The notes below the pieces were generated by a model. That model was not told the origin of the DNA. It worked only from the letters and a program-made list of their open reading frames with translations, and searched no databases. Below, one piece after another: positions 47,831 to 61,251 of a stretch of DNA of 64,000 nt. A program made the position numbers and the translations under genes. Positions within the stretch are counted from its first letter, which is position 1. Every line of letters starts with the position of its first letter. Origin of the DNA: Emydura subglobosa (taxonomy: Eukaryota; Chordata; Testudines; Chelidae); contig ML679954.1 in the NCBI GenBank assembly GCA_007922225.1, positions 22,899,003-22,963,002 on the forward strand, in the 5' to 3' direction.

Positions 47831-49577
47831 GTTGGAAAATTACAAGCAATTTTAATTTGGAGGTTTTAGTCACCACACTCCCCCCTTCCTCTTCATTCAA
47901 TTTGTGACTGCAGACATAGGACCTGGAATTGGAGGTGAGCTGATCCACAGCAGCCCCTGAAAGCATATTTCCTGCAGGAACCATGATCTCCAGGGACCCC
48001 AGAGAATCAAGGGTGCATATAGGCAGCAGTGCAGTGGCAAGGAACCTGCACACAGATACGCTTTACCTCTGCTGAACTACATTGCATCCTGGAGCTTAGG
48101 GGTGAAAATCCCAGCCTCTTACGCAGAGTGCATCTTTGCCCTTCCCAAAAGGAGAACACCAAAGAAACTCCTTGAGTTGAAAGTCAGTTTCTGTTCCCTT
48201 ATGTCTAGGTTTTCTTTGTTTTATAGCATAGAAGACGACCAATGAGAAGAGGATGAGTGACACATTCTGTGCTTCAGAGAAGAGTTAAACTCTACCTCTC
48301 TCTCTGCTGTTAGTTCAATAGCTCAGCTTTCCATCTATTTTATTATATACACTATTTTTGTTTTATTGCTAGCCTCAGTTTTAGCCTTTCACTGGTTCTT
48401 GTTCAGTCAGTGCTTTAGAGTAGTTTAGTAGCTCTATCCATGTAACCCTAGCTTTTTAGCTGTTAAATTGTTAAATGGAAATTTAGCTTTACAGCTTGTG
48501 GGGAACTCATGCTGGCTACAGTTGTGCTATCTATACAACTGGTCTTAAACTATGTTTGATCCTAGTGGAGAATTGAGAGTTGAAGAAGGCAGATTAGGCA
48601 TGATGCTGGATAGCTAGTATTGTGCGCAGCTGCCAGAGTGAGCATTTTATTTTAAATACAGATATGATGACTGTTGAGTTTCTTTGATGTCAGAGAAAGA
48701 CAACAGGCAATGGACACTGTCTGAGCGAGTGAGACGTGCAGACAGCTGACGGAGTGAGGAGCAGTTTTATGGCTGAATAATTTACAGTTGGCAGTGGTGG
48801 TGGTTTTTTTTTGCAAGATTCAGAAGTTGTCCAAGGAATTCTTAAGGCAGCTAGCAGGGAGTGTTTAGATGCTTTGTGTTTGGGGGTAACCCCATCATTT
48901 TCATTGGTTCAGAAATGGAAAAAAATCTGCTAAAAATCAGAGGTTAATTGAATTGCTGAATTTCATTGGGTGGCAGAGTGGGAAAAATCTTTTATTCATC
49001 ACTGAGATAGATAGAGAGAGACACCCCCATCCCCAGAAGTCATTAAAGAAAGTTTTTGTCAGATAATTGTTGTTGATTTAACTGCCCACATGACACTATG
49101 GAATGATAATGGGAGTCCTGTCATAAGAGAGTAACCTGAAGAAGTAAGAAAGCACTTTTTGAGGTACTAGTGTATGTGGAACAATTTCCTGAAATGAAAT
49201 ATTTTACTTAATTTAGTCATCAGTTGTATAGAAATTGGATTAAAATGATCCCTTTTATTTGTTGGCTACATTAAAATAATAACTTTTTAGGTTTGTCCCT
49301 ATTCCTTACCCCTCACCGCTGAGGTATTTGGGATCATGAACACTGGGCAACTATCTGAAGGTTGTGGCATATTTATTACTGTTTTTCTGTTTTCTTTATC
49401 AAAGCAAAATCAACTCTTGAGACATTTTATACAGATAAATTGAGAACATATCTATAAGCTTAGCAATCAGGGCTATAAAACCTAAGAAAGCTGGATAATA
49501 GTAGTGTAATATTAACCTATATTTAAGAATGTCCTTGCGAACCATTCCACTAATTACATCTTATGGGAATATCTCAT
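47831..49577. other. No gene seen
   Basis: No recognised element. A 95-codon minus frame at 47766-48053 overlaps the SINE tail and is not supported. Confidence 0.45.
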
Positions 49578-50998
49578 AAAATCAGAAATGTAGGGCAGGC
49601 TGAAAGAGACCTCAAGATGTCATCAAGTCCAGCCCCCTGGGCTGAGATGGGACCAAGTAAATCTAGATCATCTCTGACACATGTTTGTCTAATCTGTTCT
49701 GAAAAATCTCCAATGATGGGGATTCCAAAACTACCCTTATAGTAAAAGGATTTCCTAATACTGAACCTAAATCTCCTTTGCTGCAGATTAAGCCCATTAA
49801 TAGTTCTCCATTTACACTGAAGGTAGGATAACAGCTGATCACTGTCCTCTTTATAACAGCCATCATAGTTGGACTGTTATCAGGTCCCTCATCAGTCTTC
49901 TTTTCTCAAGATTAAACATGCCCATTTAAAAAAAATCTTTCCTCATAGGTCAGGTTTTCTAACTCTTCTATCGTTTTTATTGCTCTCCACTGTGCTCTCT
50001 CCAATTTGTCCCCATCTTTCCTAAATTGTGGTGTCTAGAACTGGACACACAACTCCAGCTGAGGCCTCACCAGTGACAAGTAGAGTGGGACAATTACCAC
50101 CCATGTCTCACATATGATATTCCTGTAATGAACTCCAGAATGATATTAACCTATTTAGCAACTGCATCACACTTCGTTGACTTATTTTCAATGTGTAATT
50201 CACTATAAACCACAAATCCTTTTCAGTTGTACTACCAACTATCCAGTTATTCCCCATTTTGTAGTTGTGCATTTATTTTTTCCCTTCATAAGTGTAGTAC
50301 TTTGCATTTGTCTTCACTGAATTTGGTCTTGTTGATATCAGACCAATTCTCCAATTTGTCAAGGTTGTTTTGATTCTAATCCTATCCTCCAAAGTACCTG
50401 CAACCCCTCCCATCTTGGTGTCATCTGCAAATTTTATAAACATACTCCCCACTCCATTATCCAAGTCATTAATGAAAATATTGAAGCGTACAAGACCCAA
50501 GACTGACTCCTGTGTGACCCCACTAGATACATACTCCCAATTTGACCCTTGATAACTACTCTTTGATTGTGGTCTTTCAACCAGTTGTGCACCCACCTTA
50601 TTGTAATTTCATCTAGACCACATTTCCTTAGTTTGCTTACGAGAATGTCATGTAGGACTTTGTCAAAAGCCTTATTAAAATCAAGAAACATCACGTCTAC
50701 TACTTCCCTCCTATCCACTAGGCCAATAACTGTGTTCAAGAAGGAAATTAGATTGGTTTGGCATGATATGTTCTTGACAAATCCATGCTAGCTGTTTGTT
50801 ATAACCATATTATCCTTTAGGTGCTTACAAATTGATTGTTTGACAATTTCTTCCAGTGTCTTTCCAGGTATTGAAGTTTGGATGACTGATCTATAATTCC
50901 CTGAGACCTCTTTGTTCACCCTTTTGAAGATAGGTACCTTGTTTGCCTTTTTCCAGTCCTCAGGAACCTCACCTGTCCTTTATGATTGTATTAAATAA
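49578..50998 (-). mobile_element. CR1-family LINE, RT to 3' end
   Basis: The 3' tail is at the left (+ strand 'tagggcaggctgaaagagacc', 'tcatcaagtccagcccc'). The RT lies at 50273-50739 and the 5' truncation at about 50998 falls within the RT N-terminal part. About 1.4 kb is present. Its tail is more complete than that of the copy at 54649. Flanking target duplications were not found, as is usual for CR1. Confidence 0.92.
50273..50739 (-). pseudogene. CR1 reverse transcriptase, frameshifted
   Basis: Two overlapping minus frames make up the RT. 50434-50739 holds motif A ('VMFLDFNKAFD', carrying the catalytic Asp) and 'LRKCGLDEITIRWVHNWL'. 50273-50596 holds a damaged motif B ('SGVTQESVLGL', where the family has P-Q-G), 'FNIFINDLDNG' and motif C 'KFADDTKMGGVAGT', with the ADD codons at 50420-50428. 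A frameshift between them inactivates the enzyme, which in life primes CR1 reverse transcription at the target site. Confidence 0.9.
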
Positions 50999-52984
50999 CC
51001 CTTTTTAGAAGGAACATATTAAAATGCTTTGTGCCATAGTGGTGACATAATCTGGCACTAAAGCCTTTTAACAAGAGCAGGTAGGCTAACTGTCATGTTA
51101 GAGTGACATTTCAGTGGTACAGAGCTGAAGTAGGGCTCTTACACAATTCCCCTTCACTGATATCAGAAAAGCAGGAGAAAGGGGTTGTGGCCAGGACATA
51201 CCTGTGCTGTGCTAATTTTTTTTTTTTGATCTTTTCTTACCCTTTTGTCATTTACAGCCGGTGTAAATTAGAAGAGCCATCTGGAAGCACTTATATGGAA
51301 TTGGGGAGAGGGATGCTACACAGAGCTCTACCATTATCAGGGTGAGTTTCAAGTCACGTTGGCAATCCCTCTCCTCTCCTCTTTGTGCTCAATGCAGGTT
51401 GGCTGAAATTGAAGCTATGTCCCTCTGTTAATATTATTCTGCCTATATAACCTATAATCATCAGGACATCATCTCCAGATTATGCGTGTATGTAATCAAA
51501 CACACAGAATCTCTTTCCCTCAGACATTTTGTAAACATCAGGATTTGCATTGCCAAGAACAATTCCTCAGAGGTCAGAGAAACCTTACTGTAATAATCAT
51601 GCTGTGAGATGGGGAATTTCTAGAGGAAAGACTAATAAATAGCATTTATGCACCTTATATATTCAAGGCATCGTGCAGGTATTTATGTGCTCAGATATGA
51701 ATCCAAATTTCATAATTCCTGCCCATCGCTAATTGAATTATATTGAAAATACTTTAAAAATTATGCAAATTGAATGTAATCCTATCTATAAAATTACACA
51801 TATATGGAGTTCCAATAAAGCATATATCCTAATTCTTCCCATGTTGTACCTCCATGTACCATCTTTTATTAAAACAAATGCACACAAATCTCAAAAAAAC
51901 TATTGTCCTACATTTTAGCTATATGTCTAACTTGTCTCTGTGTTTTTGAGAGCACCAATATCATAATAAGCCCCCAAAATAGGGCATAAGTGGGATATTA
52001 GGGGTCCATAGACCTTGTGGTGGTTGTATGAACTCGGGTGATTTACATGGCAGTAAAAAGTCTCCTACCCTTCCTGTTTGTAACATCTCTCAGATATTAG
52101 CAATGTTGTTCATGTTCCTCCCTTTAGTTTGTCTGAGAAGTGCTTGCTAGCTGATTTTATTATAAAGCACTTTAGCATATTGGAAGCCAAGCACCTTGCA
52201 TATTGGACACTTACTTGTGTTAGATATTAAAAGATATTCATGTGGGAGCAGGACTTTTCTGCCTTTTTTTTCCCACCCTTTTTCATTGCACTGAATTCCA
52301 GCATAAACATTCTGGGGAAAATATACCGTAAATATTTACATTTATTCATGTTAATGGGAATCACACAGCTAAATCCCCATACACAGCACTAAATATTTAT
52401 CCTTCTCTGTAGGTTAGTAAATGCATTCAAGGACAGAACAATCATTCCCAATGTTCACAAATAGTAAAAGATCTGATTAACCAAGAGAAGTGGGTATTTG
52501 CTTATTATCTCTGAGTAGAAGACGACAGTAGAGTAGGTAGTAAAACGTAAACGTTTTGTGGCTTAAAAGTTTGGGAGTAAATATGACATGAAATTATCAG
52601 TCACTTGGCTATTTATTTACTCGGCATATCTCCAGAAAACCTCTGTGGTTAGGAGGACATGTTAACAAGGATTCAATTTACTGCAGTAAGTCATCTCTCA
52701 TCCCCACTTATTGAATAGAACTATGGAAAATGTTTGCAATGTTGTTATTCAAAATTAAGCAAGTTTAATTATAAAATTAAAAGTCCTCAAGGTTTGTCCG
52801 GAAGGTTTACTGAGTGTCAGGTAGCTTTTCCACAAATATGGAGGAGTTTCAGATGAGACTCAAAGCCTGAAACCAGGAGAATAAATGTTGGCTAGTTCTG
52901 GTTGTCCCTAGCACGTAAAGGCCACACCATCATCAGGGCCCCATTGAGCTAGATTCCGTGCGAACCTTAGGAATAGACATTCTT
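50999..52984. other. No gene seen
   Basis: AT-rich unassigned sequence. Short frames lack recognisable domains. Confidence 0.5.
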
Positions 52985-53165
52985 GGACCCGAGAGCTTGA
53001 AGTTTAAATAGATGAGACAGATGAAGGGTTGGAGAGGAAACAGAGGCATGGAGAGTTGAAGTGACTTCCCTAGGATCACACAACCAGTCAGTGGCTAAGC
53101 AAGGAGTAAGAACACTGTTCTCCTGAGTTGTCATCTGGTGCCTTACCCGCTGGACCATTTTACCT
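52985..53165 (-). mobile_element. MIR SINE
   Basis: The plus strand shows the reversed MIR: 'gaaacagaggcatggaga', 'gtgacttccctaggatcacac', 'cagtggctaagcaagg' and 'ttctcctgagttg'. A 162-codon minus frame crossing it is not a gene. Confidence 0.85.
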
Positions 53166-54648
53166 CTCAAATGACATGGCAGGATGCTTCCCTTCCATGG
53201 ATCCCTGGCTTTTGCTTTCCCTGTTGTCATTTTGGTGGAATGATACATTTCACCTCCCTTCCCCAGGGCCATCTGCAGCACTCTGGAAGGACAGAGGTGG
53301 TGGTTGTGTGGGGGCAGAGGATTAAGGGAGGACATGCAGAGGTCTCTTGAGGATTCTACCGGGAAAGGGCACTGATTCACTGATAGGTGCTCCGTAGGAT
53401 CCCAGCAGTGAAAGGTAAATAGGATATATGTTGAATCATTGTATCCATAGGCCACCTTAAATCACTCTGCCATCCTGGCTTTGCTGCCAAATACTGCAGC
53501 AGGTCTGGTTCCTGCTTACTAGGGAAGAGATTGTAGGTGCTTTGCCAATTGGTTGCACAAACCCTGGCCTTGGTACATTGTGATTACATTTTAATGGTCA
53601 AGAAGAGTGAAGGTAAAATGACTTCCACTAGCATTCAACATTTTAACTGAATTCTTTCTGAGATTCAGAAATCTTTGGGTAGCTATTTTTTCTCCCATTA
53701 TTGTTTTATTCTCATGAACCACTGAACTACCTTGTTTTCCAGAACCAGAACAAGAGCAGTTAAAGAAACATGATAGGCTATATTAGTAGTTCTACTGACA
53801 GGGGAGGTAGAATTTTTCCAAAGTGCTCTGCAGCCATGGATGTGTGATGGCAGAAGTCACCGGTTGGAGTTGTGCTACATGGTCTTAAAAGTTCTTTTTC
53901 TGCGTGTTTGAGCACTGCTTGGTCTTTATGGAAACACTGTATTGTTAGTTCTGTAACGTTTCTTCTTGCAGGAGCTTTTGCAAGCAGCAGGAGAGTTTGC
54001 TCTCTGCTTTAATTTCTCTAACTGAAGACAATTCTTGGGGCAGAGTTGCACCCTCGGAATCAGACACACAGGTGTTCTGCCTGAGATTCCTGAAAGAAGT
54101 CTTCTTGAGTGGTGTTTGTTACCACCTCTATTCAGTATAGTGTAGATAAACAAAGGACTAATAAATCATTACTTTCCCCTTCCAGTGGGCAACTCACCTG
54201 CAAGCTCCAACATCTGGTGCCACTCAGCAGAGGGGCAACAGTAGTCAATGTTACAACTCCCATGGACTTCAATGGAAGCAGAGTTAGGCCATTACTGAGA
54301 ATCTCATCTGTGATTTACAAAGCAGTTTTATGTTTTAAGAGGTTCAAGTAGAGTTTGGATAAGTATTTAAACTTTTGAGTCCTCTCACAGAAGCTTTTAG
54401 CTTCACTATCCAGTAGCACTGATGGTTTTATACTCTCCAGATCACATAGTGGTCTGATAAGTGTGAAATGTATGAAGGAGGGATTATTAGGGAGTCAAAT
54501 ATCCTAAGGGGTCACAAATTTAAATTTGATTTGTGTCACAAATGAACCTTTCTAAAACTGGTGTGGGTCAACTGGATGCTAGGGTGAGGGGAAAGTTTAG
54601 TTTTGGGAAGCCCCAAACTTCTCACCTGCAAGGCTTATGAATTTTCAT
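53166..54648. other. No gene seen
   Basis: A worn foldback core with 'cccatggacttcaatgg' lies at about 54258-54275. Other sequence is unassigned. Confidence 0.45.
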
Positions 54649-54962
54649 GAATCATAGAAATACAGGGCTGGAAGGGACCTCAAGATGTCATCAAGTCCAG
54701 CTTCCTATGCTGAGGCAGGAACAAGTAAACTTAGCCCATCCCTGACTGATATTTGTCTAGCTTGTTTTTAAAAGCCTGTAATGATGGGAATTCCACAACC
54801 TCCCTTGGAAAGTCATTCCAGTGTGTAACTATTCTTATAGTGAGAAAGTTTTTTCCTAATATATAACCTAAATCTCCCTTGCTGCAAGTTAAACTCAATA
54901 CTTCTTGCCCTACCTTCAGTGGACATGGAGAAAAATTGATCCTAGTCCTCCTTATAACAGCA
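54649..54962 (-). mobile_element. CR1-family LINE 3' end
   Basis: Starts 'gaatcatagaaatacagggctgg' in two words, then 'gacctcaagatgtcatcaag', and 'aatctcccttgctgcaagtta' further on. This is the standard CR1 3' region, 5'-truncated to about 310 bp. Confidence 0.93.
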
Positions 54963-57685
54963 CTTTTTGGTCCATGTTTCCACTTTTTGTAAGTATCTGT
55001 TTTGATTTTCCTTTTTGATGAAGCTGAGTTTGGGGAATGGGGTGGAGAAAGGAACAGAGGTGGAGATGGTGGATAAAGCGATATTGGCTCCGCTAGCCAC
55101 ATGCTTTTAGGCAAGAATGCAAGAGATTTGAGGCATCCAAAAACGCTGATTCCAGCACATTATCAGCAGATTCAGCAAGGAGTATTCTATGTAATCCTGA
55201 CTGACTGCATGTTAAAGCTTCTCTCCCCTGGTGATACCTCTAGGGTGATAAGGAGGGGAGTATCACTGCCTTTCCCCAGAGTAAATGTCCCCTCTGTCAT
55301 TAAGGGGTGCAATTTGTACCCCCATCCTTGCCTGGATGAATCAAGCCCATTGTGTTTAATGAAAACGGACACAGCCTTAAGTATGCAGGGCTAGCAAATG
55401 CTTCTGTAACTCTTTTTGTAGCAGCAATGACAAAATGACAAGTGCTGACAAGACCAGAGAAGATTAGATGTGGGATATCTGACTGAGCTACAGCCCACTG
55501 CTGTGATTTGCAAATCCAGCAATCTGGATCCAACAAGGCCAGGAAATGGTCTTATATTTTTAATCTTACTCTCACATTTTTAGGGAATCAGAAAGGCTAA
55601 CGCTGTAGTAATAACTTCTTTTGAATGTCTGCATTTTTCTGATCCTGAGCTGAACACGAAACAGAAGAACAGGGGGATCATTGCAAGTATACATTTTGTA
55701 AATGGTCATGCTTCAAACCGGTGAAGTGGTTATTGAATTGAATCCTCCATTTGTAGTTTACAATACACCTTATAACTACAAAGTATTCATTGCTGTCCTT
55801 TCTTTTTAAATTCAGCTAATATACTTTTCACACCAAACTGTACACCCTAAGGGGCAAATCCTTTCCCTGTGGTAGTAAATGAGGAGGATGGTGGAAGCCA
55901 GAAACGTCTTCTGCTCTACTGTGCTTCTGCAATCTCAGAACGTCAGTAAGTCATAGGTTGGCTTGGAAAGATTTGACTTTTATCAGTAAATGTTGATTTC
56001 ATCATACTCACACAAACTGATGGAAAAATATTTCCATTGATGATAATTGAAATTTACTGATAGGCAAAGTAAGAAAAATGATGCTTAAGAACTTAAGAGT
56101 TTGATTTAAAGATATTTCCTTTGTATATTTTGATGTGAGGTTGACAATATGTGTTTTAATGGTTATAATGCTTTAACTTTTTGTTAACTCTCATCATCTA
56201 CTGTCACCAAAAAATTATGAGACCCTCCCATAATTTTGCACAACTGTGAAAATTTAAATATATAAATATTTTAAAAATAAACATTGATATCATCCATTGA
56301 AATTATACCAAAATTTCATATTCTGCCATGTCTAGTCATACATCTGATATGCCCCCTCACTGAGGGAGAATTGCCTGTGGTTGACCCCCCATGGTAGCTC
56401 TGCCCCACAACCAAAACCCCTCTGCAGGCTAAGACATAAAAAAAGGTTGAATCCATAGAGGTGGCTGTAGCCTCTGTACTAGATCTTAAATCCTGCCTTC
56501 CTAGTCCTGTGGGACTGTTTTTTGTGACATTGAGAGGGGAGTAGAGTTTGCCTCTGAGGTACAAAATGAAGAAGACACATGATGTAATTATAATAGGTTA
56601 TTTCACTGGATGGGGATTATATTTAGGTTATGCTAGAGACTGCCTTGAACCAAAGCCCCAACTGAAACAGCTGAATATATGGGGAAGTTCAGATTCAGAT
56701 CTGAATTCTGCACTTTAGACCCATCACTACAATGAGCAATAGTTTAAAGCCACTACTACATCCAGATCCAAATTTTAAAAGCTAAATCACACACCTACTG
56801 CACCGGTCTGTAATGTATTGAACTAGTCTGATAATAACAAATATGGCTTGCAGGGTTTGGAGAAGTAAATTGTGTTGCTATGTAGGTTAAAAAAAAAAGT
56901 CAGTGTCTATTTTCATTATCTGGTCTCTTCTGAATCAGGGGAAAACCTTGATCTCTCAATTTCTGCATTTAACAAGCTCAGCTATGTGCTGTACCAGTAT
57001 AAGTGAAGTAAGCCCTTTTTCATCCATGCTTGGTTTCTCTGTGTGTCTGAGTATGAGAAATTTAAATGGTTTACTTCTCTTGCATTATACAGTGACTGCT
57101 TACCAGATTGTAGGTCAGTTTATTCTGAATAAAAGAATTTGCAGAACTTGTCTGTTTAATCAGATATGCTTATTTGTTTTTGTTTGTTTTACAGAACAGG
57201 CAGATGTTGTGTAAGGAGAAACATAGTTTGTGATTATATAATTAAAGACTATTCATTCATACGTATGCACAAGGGTGCTTGAAATAAGTTTGCAGGACCA
57301 TGGCTGGCGTAGCCTTAATTCTGTCTTCCCTAATTTTTAAGTGTTTGACTTTGTAACCTAATGTTGTCTTTTAGTGTGATTTCTAAAGATTTGAAAAATA
57401 GAAACTGAAAAAAACCAAACATGTCATCATGTGGAACTGTATTGATTCCCACATGGTTCATCAGCAGAGTTAGACCCAGCCACTAACAAGGGATGGAAAC
57501 ACACACTTTTATTTGCAAAGGAATGTTGGGACTCTGATTCTGCAGGGGAGTGTGCATTATTGGTTACACACCTTTTTCTATTCCTGTTTTTCCTCTCTCA
57601 CCATCCCGAGACCTTGCAAACTATTATTGATGTTTGCAAAAATTGCTTGTCATAGACCTTTATTTTCCTGTAATTTAAACTCCAA
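54963..57685. other. No gene seen
   Basis: No exon or repeat is recognised. Open frames at 55101-55394 (+) and 56316-56564 (-) have no recognisable domains. Confidence 0.45.
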
Positions 57686-57771
57686 GGGCAGATACTGAGG
57701 AGGTGTAAATTGTCATAGCTCCATTGACTTCAATAGAGTTATAACAGTTTACACTTGCTGAGAATATGCCC
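57686..57771. mobile_element. Short foldback element
   Basis: 'gggcagatactgag', 'ggtgtaaattgtcatagctcc', 'attgacttcaatag' and 'cagtttacac', 'ctgagaatatgccc' form inverted arms. Confidence 0.75.
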
Positions 57772-58384
57772 ATGTTTTCTAATCAAAGGGGTGTATGTTC
57801 TTCATGAAGGAGCTACCCACCAAAAAGCTGTGTTGGCAAAAGCGAGTGTACTAGATCTGGCTTATACATTATATTACTTTTTTTCCCTCTGTTCTTCTAT
57901 CTTTCTTGCTTGCTCTGCCCCTTTCTGTGATTGAGCCTTTATGAAGAAGTTGTTTGGTTTTTTCCTACCTTTTTTTTTTAGTTCTCTTTTCACCTTATTT
58001 TTGCATTTCATTTTTTTTCTTTCTGCCCCTTTGCATTCTGCTTAGAAGAGACTTTGGAGAAAAGGTGCTATAATATATATAGATGTAAAGAAAATATGTA
58101 AAATCGACACACTGCACACATGTTGTGATTTTCTTCATGTACTAAATGATAGACACACAATTCAAGGTTTGTTTATCATGCATCTTTGACTGCTCCACTT
58201 ATGCTCTGGCCCCTACTCCATCTGCCTTGGGGCTATTTCCAGCATCCTAAACTTCTGAATAGCTTCTAATAGCCACAGTTTAAAACAACAACAACCACAA
58301 AACAGATAAATGTTTCATTGTTTGACAACCAAATGTGGACTTTCTGCCTCAAATTTACACTGGTCTGAGGTGTAGAAATAGGTA

Positions 58385-59620
58385 TGTGATCCTGATGCCT
58401 GGAGGGGCCTCGCTCAGAATGCTCAGTCAAGGCAACCTGCAAAGAATGGGGCAGACAATCCCCAAAATTGGTGGTGTATTCTAATACTTAGATTCACCCA
58501 GCCAGCCACAAAAGAGCTTCTTCAATACCTTACTGGTTATCAAGAAGCCAAAAAATACAGTTTCCCTTAAGCAATCTAGCCCTGGGCTCCCATCTAGACA
58601 GCCAAGTCAGATATGGTGAGGATTATTTAAAATCTTGTTCACCATATATAAAGTTCTGCCAATCCCAAGAAATTGGACACATTAACCACCAGGTCAGTTT
58701 CAGATTTTACCCAAATATATGCATACAACCAATTCTTATTAACAAAACTAAGGTTTATTTAAAAAAAAAGGAAAGCGTTATTATGGTTAAAGATCATTAT
58801 ACATACATATGTGAGTAAAGTTCTTAGGTCAGTTTCATAATAGAGATGATGAGCTGCTGATTTGTAGAAAGTTCTTTCAGAATCAATTCCATAGATTATA
58901 ATCCAATAGGTAGTCCATGTGCAGGATCTGTATAAATTCTTCCATGAGAAATTGCAAGATAATCTAGGCTGGAGCTGGAGACCTGTCTTGGGGCTCAAAA
59001 CCTCCCCAAGTAAGGTTCAAGCCAACTTGTGATGAAAAAAGGATCAGATCTTTAGCAGACTACAGATAGCTTCTTGACAGTGGGTCAGAGCAGGATGAAG
59101 AATAGGATGAAGAATAGGAAATATACATTGTGGCTTTTGGAGCAATACTCCTATTTCTTATGTATACACAGATAATTAGTTGCATTCATCAGCACAAGGT
59201 AATTATCCATTCAAGCAGTTCATAGACAGTTTACTACAAACTTCAAAGAGAAATATAGACAATGATATTATTACAGTCAAGTTTCATCTAAATGTTAATA
59301 TTCCCTTTTGATCTCTGAATCAATAGAACATAGTAACAGACAGGAAGAGAAGTTTATCATCTACCAGTTAATGAGAACACATTGTGAAGCTTCTAGCAGA
59401 TATAGGCTAACACAGACAAATACAATTAGTATTTACTTCTAATTCTTGGACAATATTAACTTGAATTTCTTACACTCTGGTCTATCTAACATGGCTTTGA
59501 TAGCTATCTACAAGAAATGGCCTTGTTTACCATTTCAATACTTCTCTAATATGTTCTTAAAGGTTGAATTTGGGTCATTTAGCCTGCTAGTTGCTTAACC
59601 CTTGCTGGCTCAGTGTCACA
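58385..59620 (-). mobile_element. Probable solo LTR of an endogenous retrovirus
   Basis: On - the element starts TGTGACACTGAGCC at 59620 and ends at 58385 with a TCACA-type terminus, here changed to 'atcaca'. Flanks 'aggta' (58380-58384) and 'gggta' (59621-59625) match at 4 of 5 bases, consistent with a 5-bp target duplication. A minus-strand AATAAA lies at 58754-58759. The length of about 1.24 kb is within LTR range. Internal retroviral genes are absent on both sides, so it looks solo. Confidence 0.6.
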
Positions 59621-59756
59621 GGGTAATATTCAGTGCTGGGTCAGAGACTAATTTAATGTTCAACATCTTGCAAGGGGAGATTCTTAGCTGTCCAGTGGAA
59701 TCCCCCTTTAGTTTTAATAGGTTGTACATATCCAGTCTTAAAATTGCAACACTGAG

Positions 59757-59842
59757 TGCTAGATCCTCTGCTGATGTAAATCAGAACAGCTCCATTAAAG
59801 TCACTGTTGCTGTGACAATTTATACCAGCTGAGAATATGGCT
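59757..59842. mobile_element. Short foldback element
   Basis: 'gctagatcctctgctgatgtaaatc' in parts faces 'aatttataccagctgagaatatgg'. The core has 'gctccattaaagtcactg'. Confidence 0.65.
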
Positions 59843-61081
59843 CTATGTGTTCTATAACTATTTTGGATAAGTTTTATAAGTACCTTATCTTATTATTTAA
59901 ATTTCTTCTGCCTCTCTAAGACCTCTAGAATCAGAGCCATGGTAGCTAGAGGAGCCTGGTTTCATAAGCAAAAGTAAGTACAAATAATAGTATGAATAAT
60001 CGTTTTAAAATCCGTACAAAACTTTTCTAAAATATTTTTTTCTGTAAAATGTATGGCAAAGAAAAAGCACACAAAGGTGGATATAAAACCTGTATTGTAT
60101 GATGTCAATAACTAAACTGGGCTTTGTCACTCATGAGTAACAAGAGCATCCCAAACTCATGCCACTAAAGTCTTTCTACCACACCAGACCATAATGTATA
60201 TCATATACAATATCTGTACAGATAGATATACATACATATACATTCTCTGCCCCCTCTTTTTTTCTGTTTGGACTTACAAGGCATAAAGCTTAAGATCTGA
60301 TGGCTTTTATACTGCAGTACTCTTAAAATGTCCATAACCATAAAGGTAAATGGCCTATGAAACGATATGCTTAGCATCTTTAAAGAAATAATATGTTTAG
60401 AGACGCAGTGAAATAAATGTAAATCTGTCAACACAAGTCCTAGTTCAGAGAATATGGTAATTTTCATGAAGTTTTTATATCTATAGAATAGTGGGAAAGC
60501 CATTATTCAGTTAGATGAAACGCTCATTAGAGGTATTAAAAGAAGGGAAAAAAATATGCATTTTAATTACTTGAATTCTGCTAAACAAAGGCAGAGAGAG
60601 AAATTTCATGTGGCTAAGTCAGCCAACATTTTATGTAATATAGATCAGTAATAAAATTGATACAGCAGTGAAAGTAATTCAGGATTGCGGAGAGCCTAAA
60701 TATGAAACTAAAGTAGATGTCCATTTGTAAGGTAAAATAATTAAGGAAGGGCTTTGTTTTTGGGATAATTAATAGGCATTATTTTGTTTTCCTTCCCATT
60801 TGATTCTATTACTAAACTGAGATTCAAATTGCTTCAACACATTTAACAAGATAGGTCAGTGGAGTAGAGTGAAATGTTTATACTAGAGCCATGTGGGTAT
60901 TTTCTGAATAATTTCAATAATTTCAGTATTTAAGACTACAGTAGGAAAAAATCACCATTGTAGTAAACTGAAACATATCACAGTGAGTGTGTTTTGTTGT
61001 TGTGAACCAGGACCACACATATGTTCAGATCCCACCATTGTCAGTGGGTACAGAACTCTGGATTGGGATCTTGGTGCTGAA
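59843..61081. other. No gene seen
   Basis: AT-rich unassigned sequence. The 100-codon minus frame at 60201-60503 has no recognisable domain. Confidence 0.45.
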
Positions 61082-61193
61082 GATCCAACAAAGGATTTAA
61101 GCACATTCTTAAGGTTAAGGACATGAGCAGTTTCACTGAAGTAAATGGGACTATTCACATGCTTAAGTTCAAGCATCATCCTTTGATGGATCA
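61082..61193. mobile_element. Foldback (MITE-like) element
   Basis: 'gatccaacaaaggattt' and 'catcctttgatggatc' are inverted ends. 'aagcacattcttaaggttaa' faces 'cacatgcttaagttcaagc', around 'tcactgaagtaaatggga'. Confidence 0.75.
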
Positions 61194-61251
61194 GGGTCAA
61201 AGAGGACAAGCCTGTATTACTTGAGCCAAAGAATTAACCCCACGAGTTGTG

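Noticed and set aside
52967..53455. 162-codon minus open frame
   Set aside because: Its downstream part lies across a MIR SINE and the remainder has no recognisable domain.
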